The translations under genes were made by a program, and so were the position numbers. Positions 32,930 to 41,664 of a DNA stretch of 64,000 nt are shown here, piece after piece; the stretch's first letter is position 1; every line of letters starts with the position of its first letter. Source of the stretch: Parabacteroides sp900760525 (lineage in GTDB: Bacteria; Bacteroidota; Bacteroidia; Bacteroidales; Tannerellaceae); NCBI RefSeq assembly GCF_049860805.1, contig NZ_CP187555.1, positions 2,356,001 to 2,420,000 of the forward strand, given 5' to 3'. A model generated the notes under the pieces. That model saw nothing but the letters and a program-made list of their open reading frames with translations. It searched no databases and was not told the origin of the DNA.

Positions 32930-33946
32930 AAAACGTCTCATCAAAATGTCAATTTGATAAATCAGAGCCTTTTTCTATGTTCTATATGGATGGATATGCA
33001 AGACAACTCGTACAAAAGCGTTTCTCCGGAAGTTGGCATTTGACAAAACAACAGCCACAAGCCTGAATTACAAGCTGAATTTCGTCTAAGACAAACCTTA
33101 TACAGATCTTTTTTGTCGTAAAGAAAGCAAAACCGGCTTTTTCCGCTTTTTATGATAGTTGAAATCAGACCATCTTTTTCTATCTTTTAGCTGAAATATC
33201 CTGCTGAAAAGCACATTTTGATAATCGATACGAGACGTTTCATACTCTTATCCGTTCACCTTTTAGAATTGATCTAAATGATTCCCGATATTCATCCGAA
33301 TAAAAGTCAACTTTCATCTGCATGCTTTTCCCTAATCATTAAGATCATTTCAAAAATGATTTAGATGATTTTTGGAAAGGCGACCGGATATTTTTTGAAT
33401 ACCGTCCGGAATACTCTTTTCTGAGGAAGTTCGAGTGAGCAAACAGCTCCAAAACAAAGCAATTTGTAATGCAAAAATTCAAAAACAACATCAAAATCAC
33501 ATCTAATAGCCAGATGTTTTTTGCTATAATAATTCATCCTAATGTTCAATGTTATTGTTCGCGAAGACGTGAAATGGATCTATTATTAGATTGCAAAGAA
33601 TATATTATTGCGAATAACTTATGCAATGTTTCATTAAAAAAAAGACAGATAGAATTATATGGAGAATAAAAATATCTCCATATCTGCGAAAATATTTTTT
33701 TTAAGACAAAACCTTGTTGATCAATTATTTTTTTCATATATTGCACTCGTTAACAAAAAGAGATCAAACTAAAAGAGACATCTCCCGCAATGAGATATCT
33801 TATTTGAAGCAACAGTCTTAAAAAACAGAGTTAGTTCCTATTCAAGAACCGATCCGTTTTTCTCCTCATGCGAACCATCACTTTTTTAATATATTGTGAT
33901 GTGCCGATATCAAATAAAAAACGTTCATCCATAAATCATCAATCGC
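32930..33946. other. About 1 kb A+T-rich stretch without a supported gene
   Basis: Only short frames are present, e.g. 33469-33669 (66 residues ending LCNVSLKKRQIELYGE) with no RBS or recognised family, followed directly by a hairpin. Base composition is clearly more A+T-rich than the flanking DPP11 and dnaG genes. It leads into the LRR lipoprotein gene and may contain its promoter or remnants of earlier genes. Confidence 0.5.
33657..33690 (+). terminator. Possible terminator hairpin in the A+T-rich stretch
   Basis: Stem ATATGGAGA (33657-33665) with 33675-33683, then after a short spacer a T-rich run. It could end a short transcript from the upstream 33.5-kb region. Confidence 0.4.
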
Positions 33947-34801
33947 ATGGAAAAAAATCATTACATTGTCTGGATAGCATTTATCATCTTGTCAATAGCC
34001 AGCAGTTGTTCTTCCGATCCCGATCCATCTCCCGTCGGCCCTCCTGCTCCACATATAAGTCGGCAAGACAGTTTGGCACTCGTCGCTCTTTACAAAGCCG
34101 GAGGTGGAGAATTTTGGGATAATAAATGGGACCTGAACGACTTTTCAACATGGACAGGAGTAGGAGGATATCTTTCCGATTCAGCCACAAACGAGTATCG
34201 GGTCGAAAAACTCCATCTTGTATGCAACACCCCATTCCCCAGAGGAGTGCTATCGGAAGAAATCGGAAAACTGACCGGGTTAAGAGTACTTCTGATAGAC
34301 GGAAAAGGATTCGAAGGAGCTCTTCCGACATCTATTTCCAACCTGAAAAACCTGGAAGAGATTAGTATCGTAGGAACCTCAATCATGGGTCAAATACCGG
34401 AAGGGATTCTATCACTACCGAAAGTTTGGAGGATCATTATGTCAGAATGTGAACTTTCGGGCGAATTACCGAAAGATATTACGGAAACAGCTCCGAGCCT
34501 TACTATAGTGGATTTAAGCAGAAACCATTTAAGAGGAGAACTGCCTAACAATATAAAAGGTATTCGATTGGATTTAGACTACAATGATTACACCAAATTT
34601 CCTTTTGAATACATTATACAACGTGAAGAACTTAGTTTCAAAGGAGATCTTTATATGAAACATAACAAAATAACAGGGATCATCCCAGATTCGATACTAA
34701 ACAATCCAAAATGGATTGGTGATTTAAATTTGTATACAAACCCTCAGAAGAAAGGGTATGGATATGCAAATGCTCCTTGGCCGAAAATTAAAAACAATTA
34801 A
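33947..34801 (+). CDS. Leucine-rich-repeat lipoprotein (plant-type LRR)
   Basis: A 284-residue protein with signal peptide and lipobox (LSIASSC). A short N-terminal domain (QDSLALVALYKAGGGEFWDNKW, like the LRR N-cap) is followed by about five plant-type leucine-rich repeats (LTGLRVLLIDGKGFEGALPT, LPKVWRIIMSECELSGELPK, LTIVDLSRNHLRGELPNN). Likely exposed on the outer membrane and binding protein or glycan. It lies in an A+T-rich islet directly upstream of a second lipoprotein gene. No function can be assigned. Confidence 0.8.
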   Translation: MEKNHYIVWIAFIILSIASSCSSDPDPSPVGPPAPHISRQDSLALVALYKAGGGEFWDNKWDLNDFSTWTGVGGYLSDSATNEYRVEKLHLVCNTPFPRGVLSEEIGKLTGLRVLLIDGKGFEGALPTSISNLKNLEEISIVGTSIMGQIPEGILSLPKVWRIIMSECELSGELPKDITETAPSLTIVDLSRNHLRGELPNNIKGIRLDLDYNDYTKFPFEYIIQREELSFKGDLYMKHNKITGIIPDSILNNPKWIGDLNLYTNPQKKGYGYANAPWPKIKNN

Positions 34802-34814
34802 AATGACTAATCAT

Positions 34815-36378
34815 ATGAAAACAAATATTTTTACATCAGCAATAGCAAGCGTATGTTTTTTAACATTAGCTTTTTCTTGTAATGACAATCAATTATCGGT
34901 CTCCGATACCGATATGGGAATAAAAACAGAGCAATTGGTTGCAGAAGACACAGGTATCATTTATCCTCTTTCTCTGGAATTTAGAAATTCATTAACCAAA
35001 AGTACAGGAAATGAATTTGAAACAAATTGGGAAAATTGATCAAACTTGGTTGAATATGGGAGCCGATGTTGCAATTCCAATCAACTTAGGGACGCTTAAA
35101 TCCTGGACTTGTACCAATGCCGTACAAGGAAACGCCAAGGGCATTGTTCAAGGTTGGAACTGCTTTCAAATCGCTTTGGCATATAATCCGAATAATACCT
35201 CTGTACAATATATGGAACTTTTATGCGAATCCGAAAATACTACAAATTACAACTTTTTCGGAACTTCATATGCATATTCTAATGGGACTATACTGACTTA
35301 CGGATCCACTCAATCTTCTACTCCTATAAATTTAAATGTAGGAACCATTATCGGAGGAGATGCCGAAAATTATATTACTAACAACGTTGTAAATAAAACC
35401 CGTGGTATTAGCTTAGATGTAATTAAAAAGGCTGCTAAAATAGTAGGAAAACTAACGGGATTGATAAATAAGAAGCCTTCTGTTATCAAAAGCGATCTTG
35501 AAATTACAACAAGAGGTAATTTTGAAGTTACTGGAACTTCAACAATCCTGAGTTCAAATACTTCGCTTAGAGTTCCGTTTACAGAAAACAAAGTAGGCAA
35601 AGTCGGTTCCTGGAATTTGCGGGAGCAACCAACCGTATATTTAAATCCTTTGGCTGACTATGATCCAAATGTGCCGGTAAGCGTTCTGGGAGAACGAGCT
35701 TATCACCTTCGCGGAATTACTAAATGTGATTATGATTTGGTCATTAACCCGGATTTACAGTCCCATATAAAAAAGCAATGGGTTGAAATCGACTTTGTTA
35801 AGTATTGGTTAAAATCAGCCTATTCAGGAGATGTTGATTATCAGAAATATTTAAAAGAAAAAGAGGCTTTTATACCACAGAGTCCAGATTGTTATAAAGA
35901 TTTTGGAAGTTTAGGAACTAATGGAACAGGATTCCAGATGACATATTACGAATCAGATGTACTTTCCGGTAGTTATACAGGAGGAAAAGGTATCTTTGAT
36001 TTTGACTTTTCCAATCAGCGCTTTACAGTCAGAAGTTCTTACCAAGATCTGATAGGACATGACGCAAATGTGGTTTTTGTTCCTAACGCCCAAACATATG
36101 AAATAGCGAAAATTAATTACGAAAATCTATTTATGCGGGTAAGTCTTTATACCGTTACCGAATTTGAAGGTAAAGAGGAAACAACAATATCTACTCGTAC
36201 ATTCTTACCTAAATACGAATGGGATCCGGATATGTACAATGAATACAAAAACCTATATCCCAAAATGTCATCAATAAATAGCTCAGAACCGGCCAAAGAC
36301 AAGCCAAACACCAGGCCAGCCGCCTTATACATAGACGAGCAGCATCCGGAGGGTCTGATCATGGAAAATTATAAATAG
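34815..36378 (+). pseudogene. Frameshifted lipoprotein of unknown function
   Basis: ATG 34815 opens a lipoprotein signal (IASVCFLTLAFSCND) and runs to TGA at 35037-35039. The +1 frame is open across the same region from 35011 and continues to 36378, about 446 more residues starting DQTWLNMGADVAIP. Together they make a protein of about 520 residues without an identifiable domain; the C-terminal part is rich in Tyr and Asp. A +1 frameshift near 35037 (or a sequencing error) separates the halves. It lies 13 bp after the LRR gene, likely one transcript. Function unknown. Confidence 0.6.
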
Positions 36379-36422
36379 AAAAACAGGTTGTCATTGTATA
36401 ATCCAAAAATCATAAATCTTCT

Positions 36423-36430
36423 TACCTTTG
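36423..36430 (+). promoter_or_regulatory. -7 box for dnaG
   Basis: TACCTTTG, 22 bp before the dnaG start. Confidence 0.65.
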
Positions 36431-36452
36431 CAACTGAAAAGTAAGGAGCTAA

Positions 36453-38579
36453 ATGATCGATCAACCTACCATAGACCGGATATTGGATGCTGCAAACATT
36501 GTGGACGTTGTTTCCGAGTTCGTTACCCTTCGGAAGCGGGGGATCAATTATGTAGGATTGTGCCCTTTCCACAGCGACAAGTCACCCTCTTTCTATGTGT
36601 CGCCGACAAAGAATATCTGTAAATGCTTTGCCTGCGGCGAAGGAGGTACAGCTGTTCACTTCATTATGAAGCATGAACAGCTGACTTATTATGACGCGCT
36701 TCGCTATCTTGCCAAGAAATATAACATTGAAATACAGGAACGGGAACTGTCGGAACGCGAAAAGCAGGTACGCAGCAACCGCGAGAGTATGCTGATCGTC
36801 AATAGCTGGGCGCAGAAATATTTCACGACGCAGCTCTACGAACATCAGGAAGGCAAAGCGGCCGGCCTGCGCTACTTTGCCGAACGTGGCTTCCGCGAAG
36901 ATACGATTCGCAAATTCCAGTTAGGCTACAGCCTCGACCAACGGGACGCCCTGTATAAAGCGGCTACAAAAAGCGGCTACAAAAAAGAATTTCTCGAAAA
37001 GACAGGTCTGGTGATTGTCTACGACAACGGCGGGGTAAACGACCGTTTCCGCGGACGTGTCATTTTTCCGGTCCATTCGTTGAGCGGGAAGGTGGTTGCT
37101 TTCGGGGGGCGTGTCCTGAAGAAAGACGAAAAGACGGCCAAATATGTCAACTCGCCCGAAAGTGAGATTTACCATAAGAGTAACGAGCTTTACGGGATCT
37201 ATTTCGCCAAGCAGGCGATTGTAAAGGCTGACCGCTGCTTCTTGGTGGAAGGTTATACGGATGTGATTTCCATGCATCAGGCAGGGGTCGAGAACGTGGT
37301 CGCTTCATCGGGTACAGCCCTGACACAGGGACAGATACGGCTGATCCACCGCTTCACCAATAACATCACTGTACTCTATGACGGCGATGCCGCCGGTATT
37401 AAAGCAGCCTTGCGCGGTATCGATCTGCTATTAGAAGACGGTATGAACGTGAAAGTGGTGCTCCTTCCTGACGGAGAAGACCCGGATTCTTTCGCCCGCA
37501 AGCACAACGCAAGCCAGTTTGCCGAGTTCATCCGGCAGAACGAGACGGATTTCATCCGTTTCAAAACGCGCCTGCTATTGGATGATGCCGGAACGGACCC
37601 GATCAAACGGTCGGCACTGATCGCCGATATTATCCGGACGGTAGCTATCATCCCCGACAATATCGCCCGTTCCCTTTATATCCGGGAATGCAGTGCGATG
37701 ATGGAAATAGACGAGATGATCCTGTTGAACGAAGTAAACAGAATCCGTCTCGACAAGAAAGAAAGGCAAACAAATACTCCGTCCTCCTCCATCCCGGCTA
37801 CTCCCGTCAATATCCCCGAATATCCGGATATTCCCGGTTACCAGCCCTACCCGGAAGAGGTACTGACGGAACAACCACAGGAAAGTCCCCTGCCTCCTGA
37901 CAATACGATCCCGCCGCCACCGCCTGAAGAATACGGTCCCGATGACGGAGAAGGCAGCATACCGCCGCCAGCACCTTTCACACCGCCGGCTAATATTCCG
38001 GTCGGGCCGAAACGTTCGCCTTATGAGGTGTACGAAGTTGCCTTATTGCGATACATCGTGCGTTACGGCGAGCGCATCCTGTTCCAATATACGGATGAAG
38101 AGACGAACGAGGAAGTCATAATCCGCGTTTCCGAATATATCCGTTCCGAACTGGAACGCGACGATCTGACCTTCTATACTCCGCTTTTCAAGACTATGAT
38201 GGACGAAGCGGCCGATCGCTGCCAATCCGAAGGGTTCATCGCGAACCGCTATTTCCTCGCCCACCCCGACCCGAACGTGAGTCGCCTTGCCGCCAACCTG
38301 ATCAGCGAAAAGTATCAGCTCAGCAAATATCACACCAAATACAGGGAACTGGAACAGGAAGAAGACAAACTCGACCAGTTGGTAATCCGTGAACTGTATG
38401 CTTTCAAAGATGCCTATATCCTCTCGCAGATCAAAGAGATACAGGCGCAGATCAAAAGTATGCAAAACAACGAAGACATGGAACAGGTTTTCGAGCTGAT
38501 GAAAAAGCTCACGCGCCTGAACGAAATAAAGAATGTATTAAGTAAAGAATTAGGAGAAAGAATCATATTAAAAATGTAA
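36453..38579 (+). CDS. dnaG: DNA primase
   Basis: A 708-residue primase for lagging-strand priming. The CHC2 zinc finger (LCPFHSDKSPSF, KCFACGEGG, about 36-70) is followed by the TOPRIM catalytic domain (FLVEGYTDVISMHQ; YDGDAAG) and a proline-rich linker (about 455-525), then the C-terminal helicase-binding region. The Pro-rich insertion is longer than in E. coli DnaG (581 residues). The stop overlaps the next gene's start by one base (TAATG). Confidence 0.97.
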   Translation: MIDQPTIDRILDAANIVDVVSEFVTLRKRGINYVGLCPFHSDKSPSFYVSPTKNICKCFACGEGGTAVHFIMKHEQLTYYDALRYLAKKYNIEIQERELSEREKQVRSNRESMLIVNSWAQKYFTTQLYEHQEGKAAGLRYFAERGFREDTIRKFQLGYSLDQRDALYKAATKSGYKKEFLEKTGLVIVYDNGGVNDRFRGRVIFPVHSLSGKVVAFGGRVLKKDEKTAKYVNSPESEIYHKSNELYGIYFAKQAIVKADRCFLVEGYTDVISMHQAGVENVVASSGTALTQGQIRLIHRFTNNITVLYDGDAAGIKAALRGIDLLLEDGMNVKVVLLPDGEDPDSFARKHNASQFAEFIRQNETDFIRFKTRLLLDDAGTDPIKRSALIADIIRTVAIIPDNIARSLYIRECSAMMEIDEMILLNEVNRIRLDKKERQTNTPSSSIPATPVNIPEYPDIPGYQPYPEEVLTEQPQESPLPPDNTIPPPPPEEYGPDDGEGSIPPPAPFTPPANIPVGPKRSPYEVYEVALLRYIVRYGERILFQYTDEETNEEVIIRVSEYIRSELERDDLTFYTPLFKTMMDEAADRCQSEGFIANRYFLAHPDPNVSRLAANLISEKYQLSKYHTKYRELEQEEDKLDQLVIRELYAFKDAYILSQIKEIQAQIKSMQNNEDMEQVFELMKKLTRLNEIKNVLSKELGERIILKM

Positions 38580-39511
38580 TGCCTATGAACTTTTTAGAAA
38601 CGGAAGACGTGGTAAAGCAATACGCCAACCACCTCGCCCTCAACAAGGTCAGCATCCAAGTTCCCGAAGGAAAAGTCTTCGGGTTATTAGGGCCGAACGG
38701 AGCCGGCAAGACCACACTGATCCGTATCATCAACCGCATCACGGCCCCCGACAGCGGCTTTGTCCGCTTTAACGGGCGTGAGTTTCAACCGGAAGACATC
38801 TATCAGATCGGTTACCTGCCGGAAGAACGCGGCCTGTATAAAAAAATGAAAGTCGGCGAACAAGCCATCTATCTGGCGCAGTTGAAAGGACTCTCTTACC
38901 AGGAAGCCCGCACACGGTTGATGCGCTGGTTCGAAAAATTCGATATAATGCCCTGGTGGAACAAGAAGCTGGAAGAGCTATCCAAAGGGATGCAGCAGAA
39001 AGTCCAGTTTATCATCACCATCATCCACGAACCGAAGCTATTGATCTTTGACGAACCGTTCAGCGGATTCGACCCCGTAAATGCCGAATTGCTGAAAAAA
39101 GAAATCCTCGAATTGAAAGAGGCCGGACACACCATCATCTTTTCCACACACAACATGTCATCCGTAGAAGAGATCTGCGACAACATCGCGCTGATCAACC
39201 GTTCGCAGGTTGTGCTTTCCGGTAATGTGACAGAAGTGAAAAACCGTTTCCGGACAAACAACTTCACCGTCCGTTTCCATACCGGATCAGGGAAGATACA
39301 AGCCATCCCCGGAATGTTCGGCCTGTTGACGGAAAAAGACTTGGCCGGGACAAGCGAAGTGCGTATCCATAAAGAGCCGGGCATTACCAACTCCGCCCTC
39401 CTTTCCACATTGGCGGGACAGACCGAAATCATCTCCTTCACGGAAGAGATACCTTCAATGAACGACATATTTATTAACACCGTCTCCGGTACAAACACTA
39501 CGCAAGCATGA
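38579..39511 (+). CDS. ABC transporter ATP-binding protein (NatA-like)
   Basis: A 310-residue ABC ATPase. Walker A is GPNGAGKTT, the signature is reduced to LSKGMQQKVQ, Walker B is LLIFDEPFSGFD, and the switch His is in IFSTHNM. The C-terminal extension is DUF4162-like, as in Na+ or drug exporters. It overlaps the permease gene by 4 bp. It probably forms an exporter with the downstream permease, similar to NatAB. A second ATG is 6 bp downstream of the first. Confidence 0.92.
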   Translation: MPMNFLETEDVVKQYANHLALNKVSIQVPEGKVFGLLGPNGAGKTTLIRIINRITAPDSGFVRFNGREFQPEDIYQIGYLPEERGLYKKMKVGEQAIYLAQLKGLSYQEARTRLMRWFEKFDIMPWWNKKLEELSKGMQQKVQFIITIIHEPKLLIFDEPFSGFDPVNAELLKKEILELKEAGHTIIFSTHNMSSVEEICDNIALINRSQVVLSGNVTEVKNRFRTNNFTVRFHTGSGKIQAIPGMFGLLTEKDLAGTSEVRIHKEPGITNSALLSTLAGQTEIISFTEEIPSMNDIFINTVSGTNTTQA

Positions 39512-40827
39512 ATAAAATAGGACTTATAATAAAAAGAGAATACCTCCGCCGTGTCAGCAAAAAATCGTTCTTGTTGCTGACCTTTCTGACACCGTTCCTG
39601 TTTGCCGCTCTGGTATTCGTTCCGCTTTGGTTATCCACCATCAAAGGAGATGATGCCAAACAGGTGGCGATCATCGACGCGACGGGCAAATACGCTCCGC
39701 TGTTCAAAGACACGGAAGAATATTCCTTCATTGCCGAAAAAGGCTCCAGCTTGGATGAGTATCGCAAAAATCCGGACAAGGAGATATTTGCGTTCCTGAA
39801 TATAACAGATGATTTGTTGCAAAACCCGACTGCCGCAACGCTCTATTCACAGAAGCAGATACCGATGGGATTGAAAAACACGATCGACAAAACACTGTCC
39901 GAATATCTGAAAGACGAGAAGCTCGCCTCTTACAATATCGACAACCTGAAACAGATCATCGAAGACAGCAAGATCAATTTCAATATCAAGACCATCAAAT
40001 GGGACGAAGACGGAAGCGAGAAAAGCACTTCGGCCGAGGTCGCCTCTATCCTCGGTATGATATTGACTTTCATTATCTATATGTTTATCATCATGTACGG
40101 CGCAATGGTCATGCAAGGAGTGATGGAAGAAAAGACGAACCGCATCATCGAAGTCATGATTTCGTCGGTCAAGCCGTTCGACCTGATGATGGGGAAAATA
40201 ATCGGTATCGGTTTCGTCGGCCTGACGCAGGTATTCCTGTGGGGAATCCTGACGACCGTATTGGTATCGGGAAGCCTTTTCTTCTTCGGTGGCAGCGCGT
40301 CGCCTGAAGATATGGTGACAGCGCAGATGACCGCGCAAGGTGTAGGCGATATGGCTGCTGGCTCCTCTGCCATCAGCATCCAAGTACAGGAAATTATCAA
40401 TTCGATCAACTTCGGGATGATCGGCATTTGCTTCGTTCTTTATTTTATCGGGGGCTATTTATTGTATGCAGCTTTGTTTGCCGCCATCGGCAGCGCCCTT
40501 GAGCAGCAGGAAGACACCCAGCAGTTCATGACTCCGATCATGCTTTTGATGGCGTTCAGCTTGTATGCCGGAATCTACAGTATGAATAATCCCGACGGCC
40601 CGCTGGCTTTCTGGTGTTCGATGATTCCGTTCACCTCGCCTATCGTGATGATGGTCCGTTTGCCGTTCGACATTCCGGTATGGGAATTGGTGCTCTCGTT
40701 CGCCTTGCTGTTTGCCACAGCCATATTCATTGTCTGGTTCTCGGCAAAAATCTATCGCGTAGGTATCTTGATGTACGGTAAGAAACCAAGTATCAAGGAG
40801 ATGATCAAATGGGTCAAATATAAATAA
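39508..40827 (+). CDS. ABC-2 family permease (NatB-like)
   Basis: A 439-residue inner-membrane protein. One N-terminal helix (FLLLTFLTPFLFAALVFVPL) and a large extracytoplasmic domain (about 45-170) precede five to six C-terminal helices (ILGMILTFIIYMFIIMYGAM onward). It contains the EEKTNRIIEVMISSVKP loop typical of NatB-like permeases. Works with the ATPase immediately upstream. Confidence 0.9.
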   Translation: MNKIGLIIKREYLRRVSKKSFLLLTFLTPFLFAALVFVPLWLSTIKGDDAKQVAIIDATGKYAPLFKDTEEYSFIAEKGSSLDEYRKNPDKEIFAFLNITDDLLQNPTAATLYSQKQIPMGLKNTIDKTLSEYLKDEKLASYNIDNLKQIIEDSKINFNIKTIKWDEDGSEKSTSAEVASILGMILTFIIYMFIIMYGAMVMQGVMEEKTNRIIEVMISSVKPFDLMMGKIIGIGFVGLTQVFLWGILTTVLVSGSLFFFGGSASPEDMVTAQMTAQGVGDMAAGSSAISIQVQEIINSINFGMIGICFVLYFIGGYLLYAALFAAIGSALEQQEDTQQFMTPIMLLMAFSLYAGIYSMNNPDGPLAFWCSMIPFTSPIVMMVRLPFDIPVWELVLSFALLFATAIFIVWFSAKIYRVGILMYGKKPSIKEMIKWVKYK

Positions 40828-40835
40828 CCGGATAT

Positions 40836-40875
40836 AAAAAAGGTTCGTCACTCAAAAGAATGACGAACCTTTTTT
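40836..40875. terminator. Bidirectional terminator
   Basis: A 15-bp perfect stem (40836-40850 with 40861-40875, including its A/T tails) and a 10-nt loop. It separates the convergent permease and tRNA genes. Confidence 0.9.
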
Positions 40876-40876
40876 G

Positions 40877-40947
40877 TTGTTCAACCAGGACTCGAACCTG
40901 GACTAACAGGACCAGAATCTGTTGTGCTGCCATTACACCATTGAACA
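40877..40947 (-). tRNA. tRNA-Gln (CTG anticodon)
   Basis: A 71-nt cloverleaf on the minus strand with a 7-bp acceptor stem TGTTCAA/TTGAACA. The anticodon loop TTCTGGT has CTG at 34-36, and the T arm is CAGG-TTCGAGT-CCTG. It is the second of a tandem pair with 40983-41053. Confidence 0.9.
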
Positions 40948-40982
40948 AAGTGTTTCTGACTAAAGGATCTATTTATTTTTTG

Positions 40983-41053
40983 TTGTTCAACCAAGACTCG
41001 AACTTGGACTAACAGGACCAGAATCTGTTGTGCTGCCATTACACCATTGAACA
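40983..41053 (-). tRNA. tRNA-Gln (CTG anticodon)
   Basis: Nearly identical to the copy at 40877, differing in the T stem (CAAG/CTTG). Same acceptor and anticodon. Both are read as CTG by position; a computational check is advisable. Confidence 0.9.
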
Positions 41054-41232
41054 ATTTCAAATAACTAACTCCCTTGTTAGCGAGTGCAAAAGTACATACT
41101 TTTTCAAAATAAACAAACGATACGGTAAAAATTTTTCTTTAATAAACTTTTTTCTTTTCCTGCTTGTTTTGATTTTGCAAGTATATACATATATTAATAG
41201 AGGGAAATCACCCACATAATAAATTTAAGAAG

Positions 41233-41240
41233 TATATTTG
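41233..41240 (+). promoter_or_regulatory. -7 box for rsfS-ftsH
   Basis: TATATTTG, 30 bp before the rsfS start. Confidence 0.6.
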
Positions 41241-41270
41241 CAACTTCGAATATTACTCAATAAAAAATAG

Positions 41271-41630
41271 ATGGATCAAACAGAAGAATTAGTTAAAACG
41301 ATTGTAAAAGGCCTACAGGAAAAGAAAGGCAAAAACATTGTAACCGTAGACTTAACCCGATTGTCCGGCACAATCTGTCAATATATGATAATCTGCGAAG
41401 GAAGTACACCCACTCAAGTTTCCGCATTATCTGATTCAGCCTGGGATTTTGCCCACCGTGAAGCCGGCGAAAAACCGCTTTCAATAGATGGTGCACAACG
41501 TGCCGAATGGATAGGGATGGACTATGGCACGGTTCTTGTACATATATTTTTACCGGAACTTCGCGAGTTTTATAACCTGGAAAATCTTTGGTCGGATGCC
41601 AAAGTGACCCAGATTGTCAACCTCGATTGA
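41271..41630 (+). CDS. rsfS: Ribosome silencing factor RsfS
   Basis: A 119-residue RsfS/YbeB/Iojap protein that binds ribosomal protein L14 and blocks subunit joining in starvation. Signatures: DLTRLSGTICQYMIICEGST and WIGMDYGTVLVHIFLPELREFYNLENLW. The length is typical. It is 34 bp upstream of ftsH, probably cotranscribed. Confidence 0.95.
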   Translation: MDQTEELVKTIVKGLQEKKGKNIVTVDLTRLSGTICQYMIICEGSTPTQVSALSDSAWDFAHREAGEKPLSIDGAQRAEWIGMDYGTVLVHIFLPELREFYNLENLWSDAKVTQIVNLD

Positions 41631-41664
41631 TGACCGATCTTACATAGTATAGAGATAATCACAT

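Noticed and set aside
33469..33669. 66-residue frame in the A+T-rich gap
   Set aside because: No RBS, no recognisable family, and composition follows the A+T-rich background.
35011..36378. Independent gene starting at ATG 35011
   Set aside because: That ATG lies inside the preceding frame and gives no signal peptide; the two frames fit better as one frameshifted lipoprotein gene.
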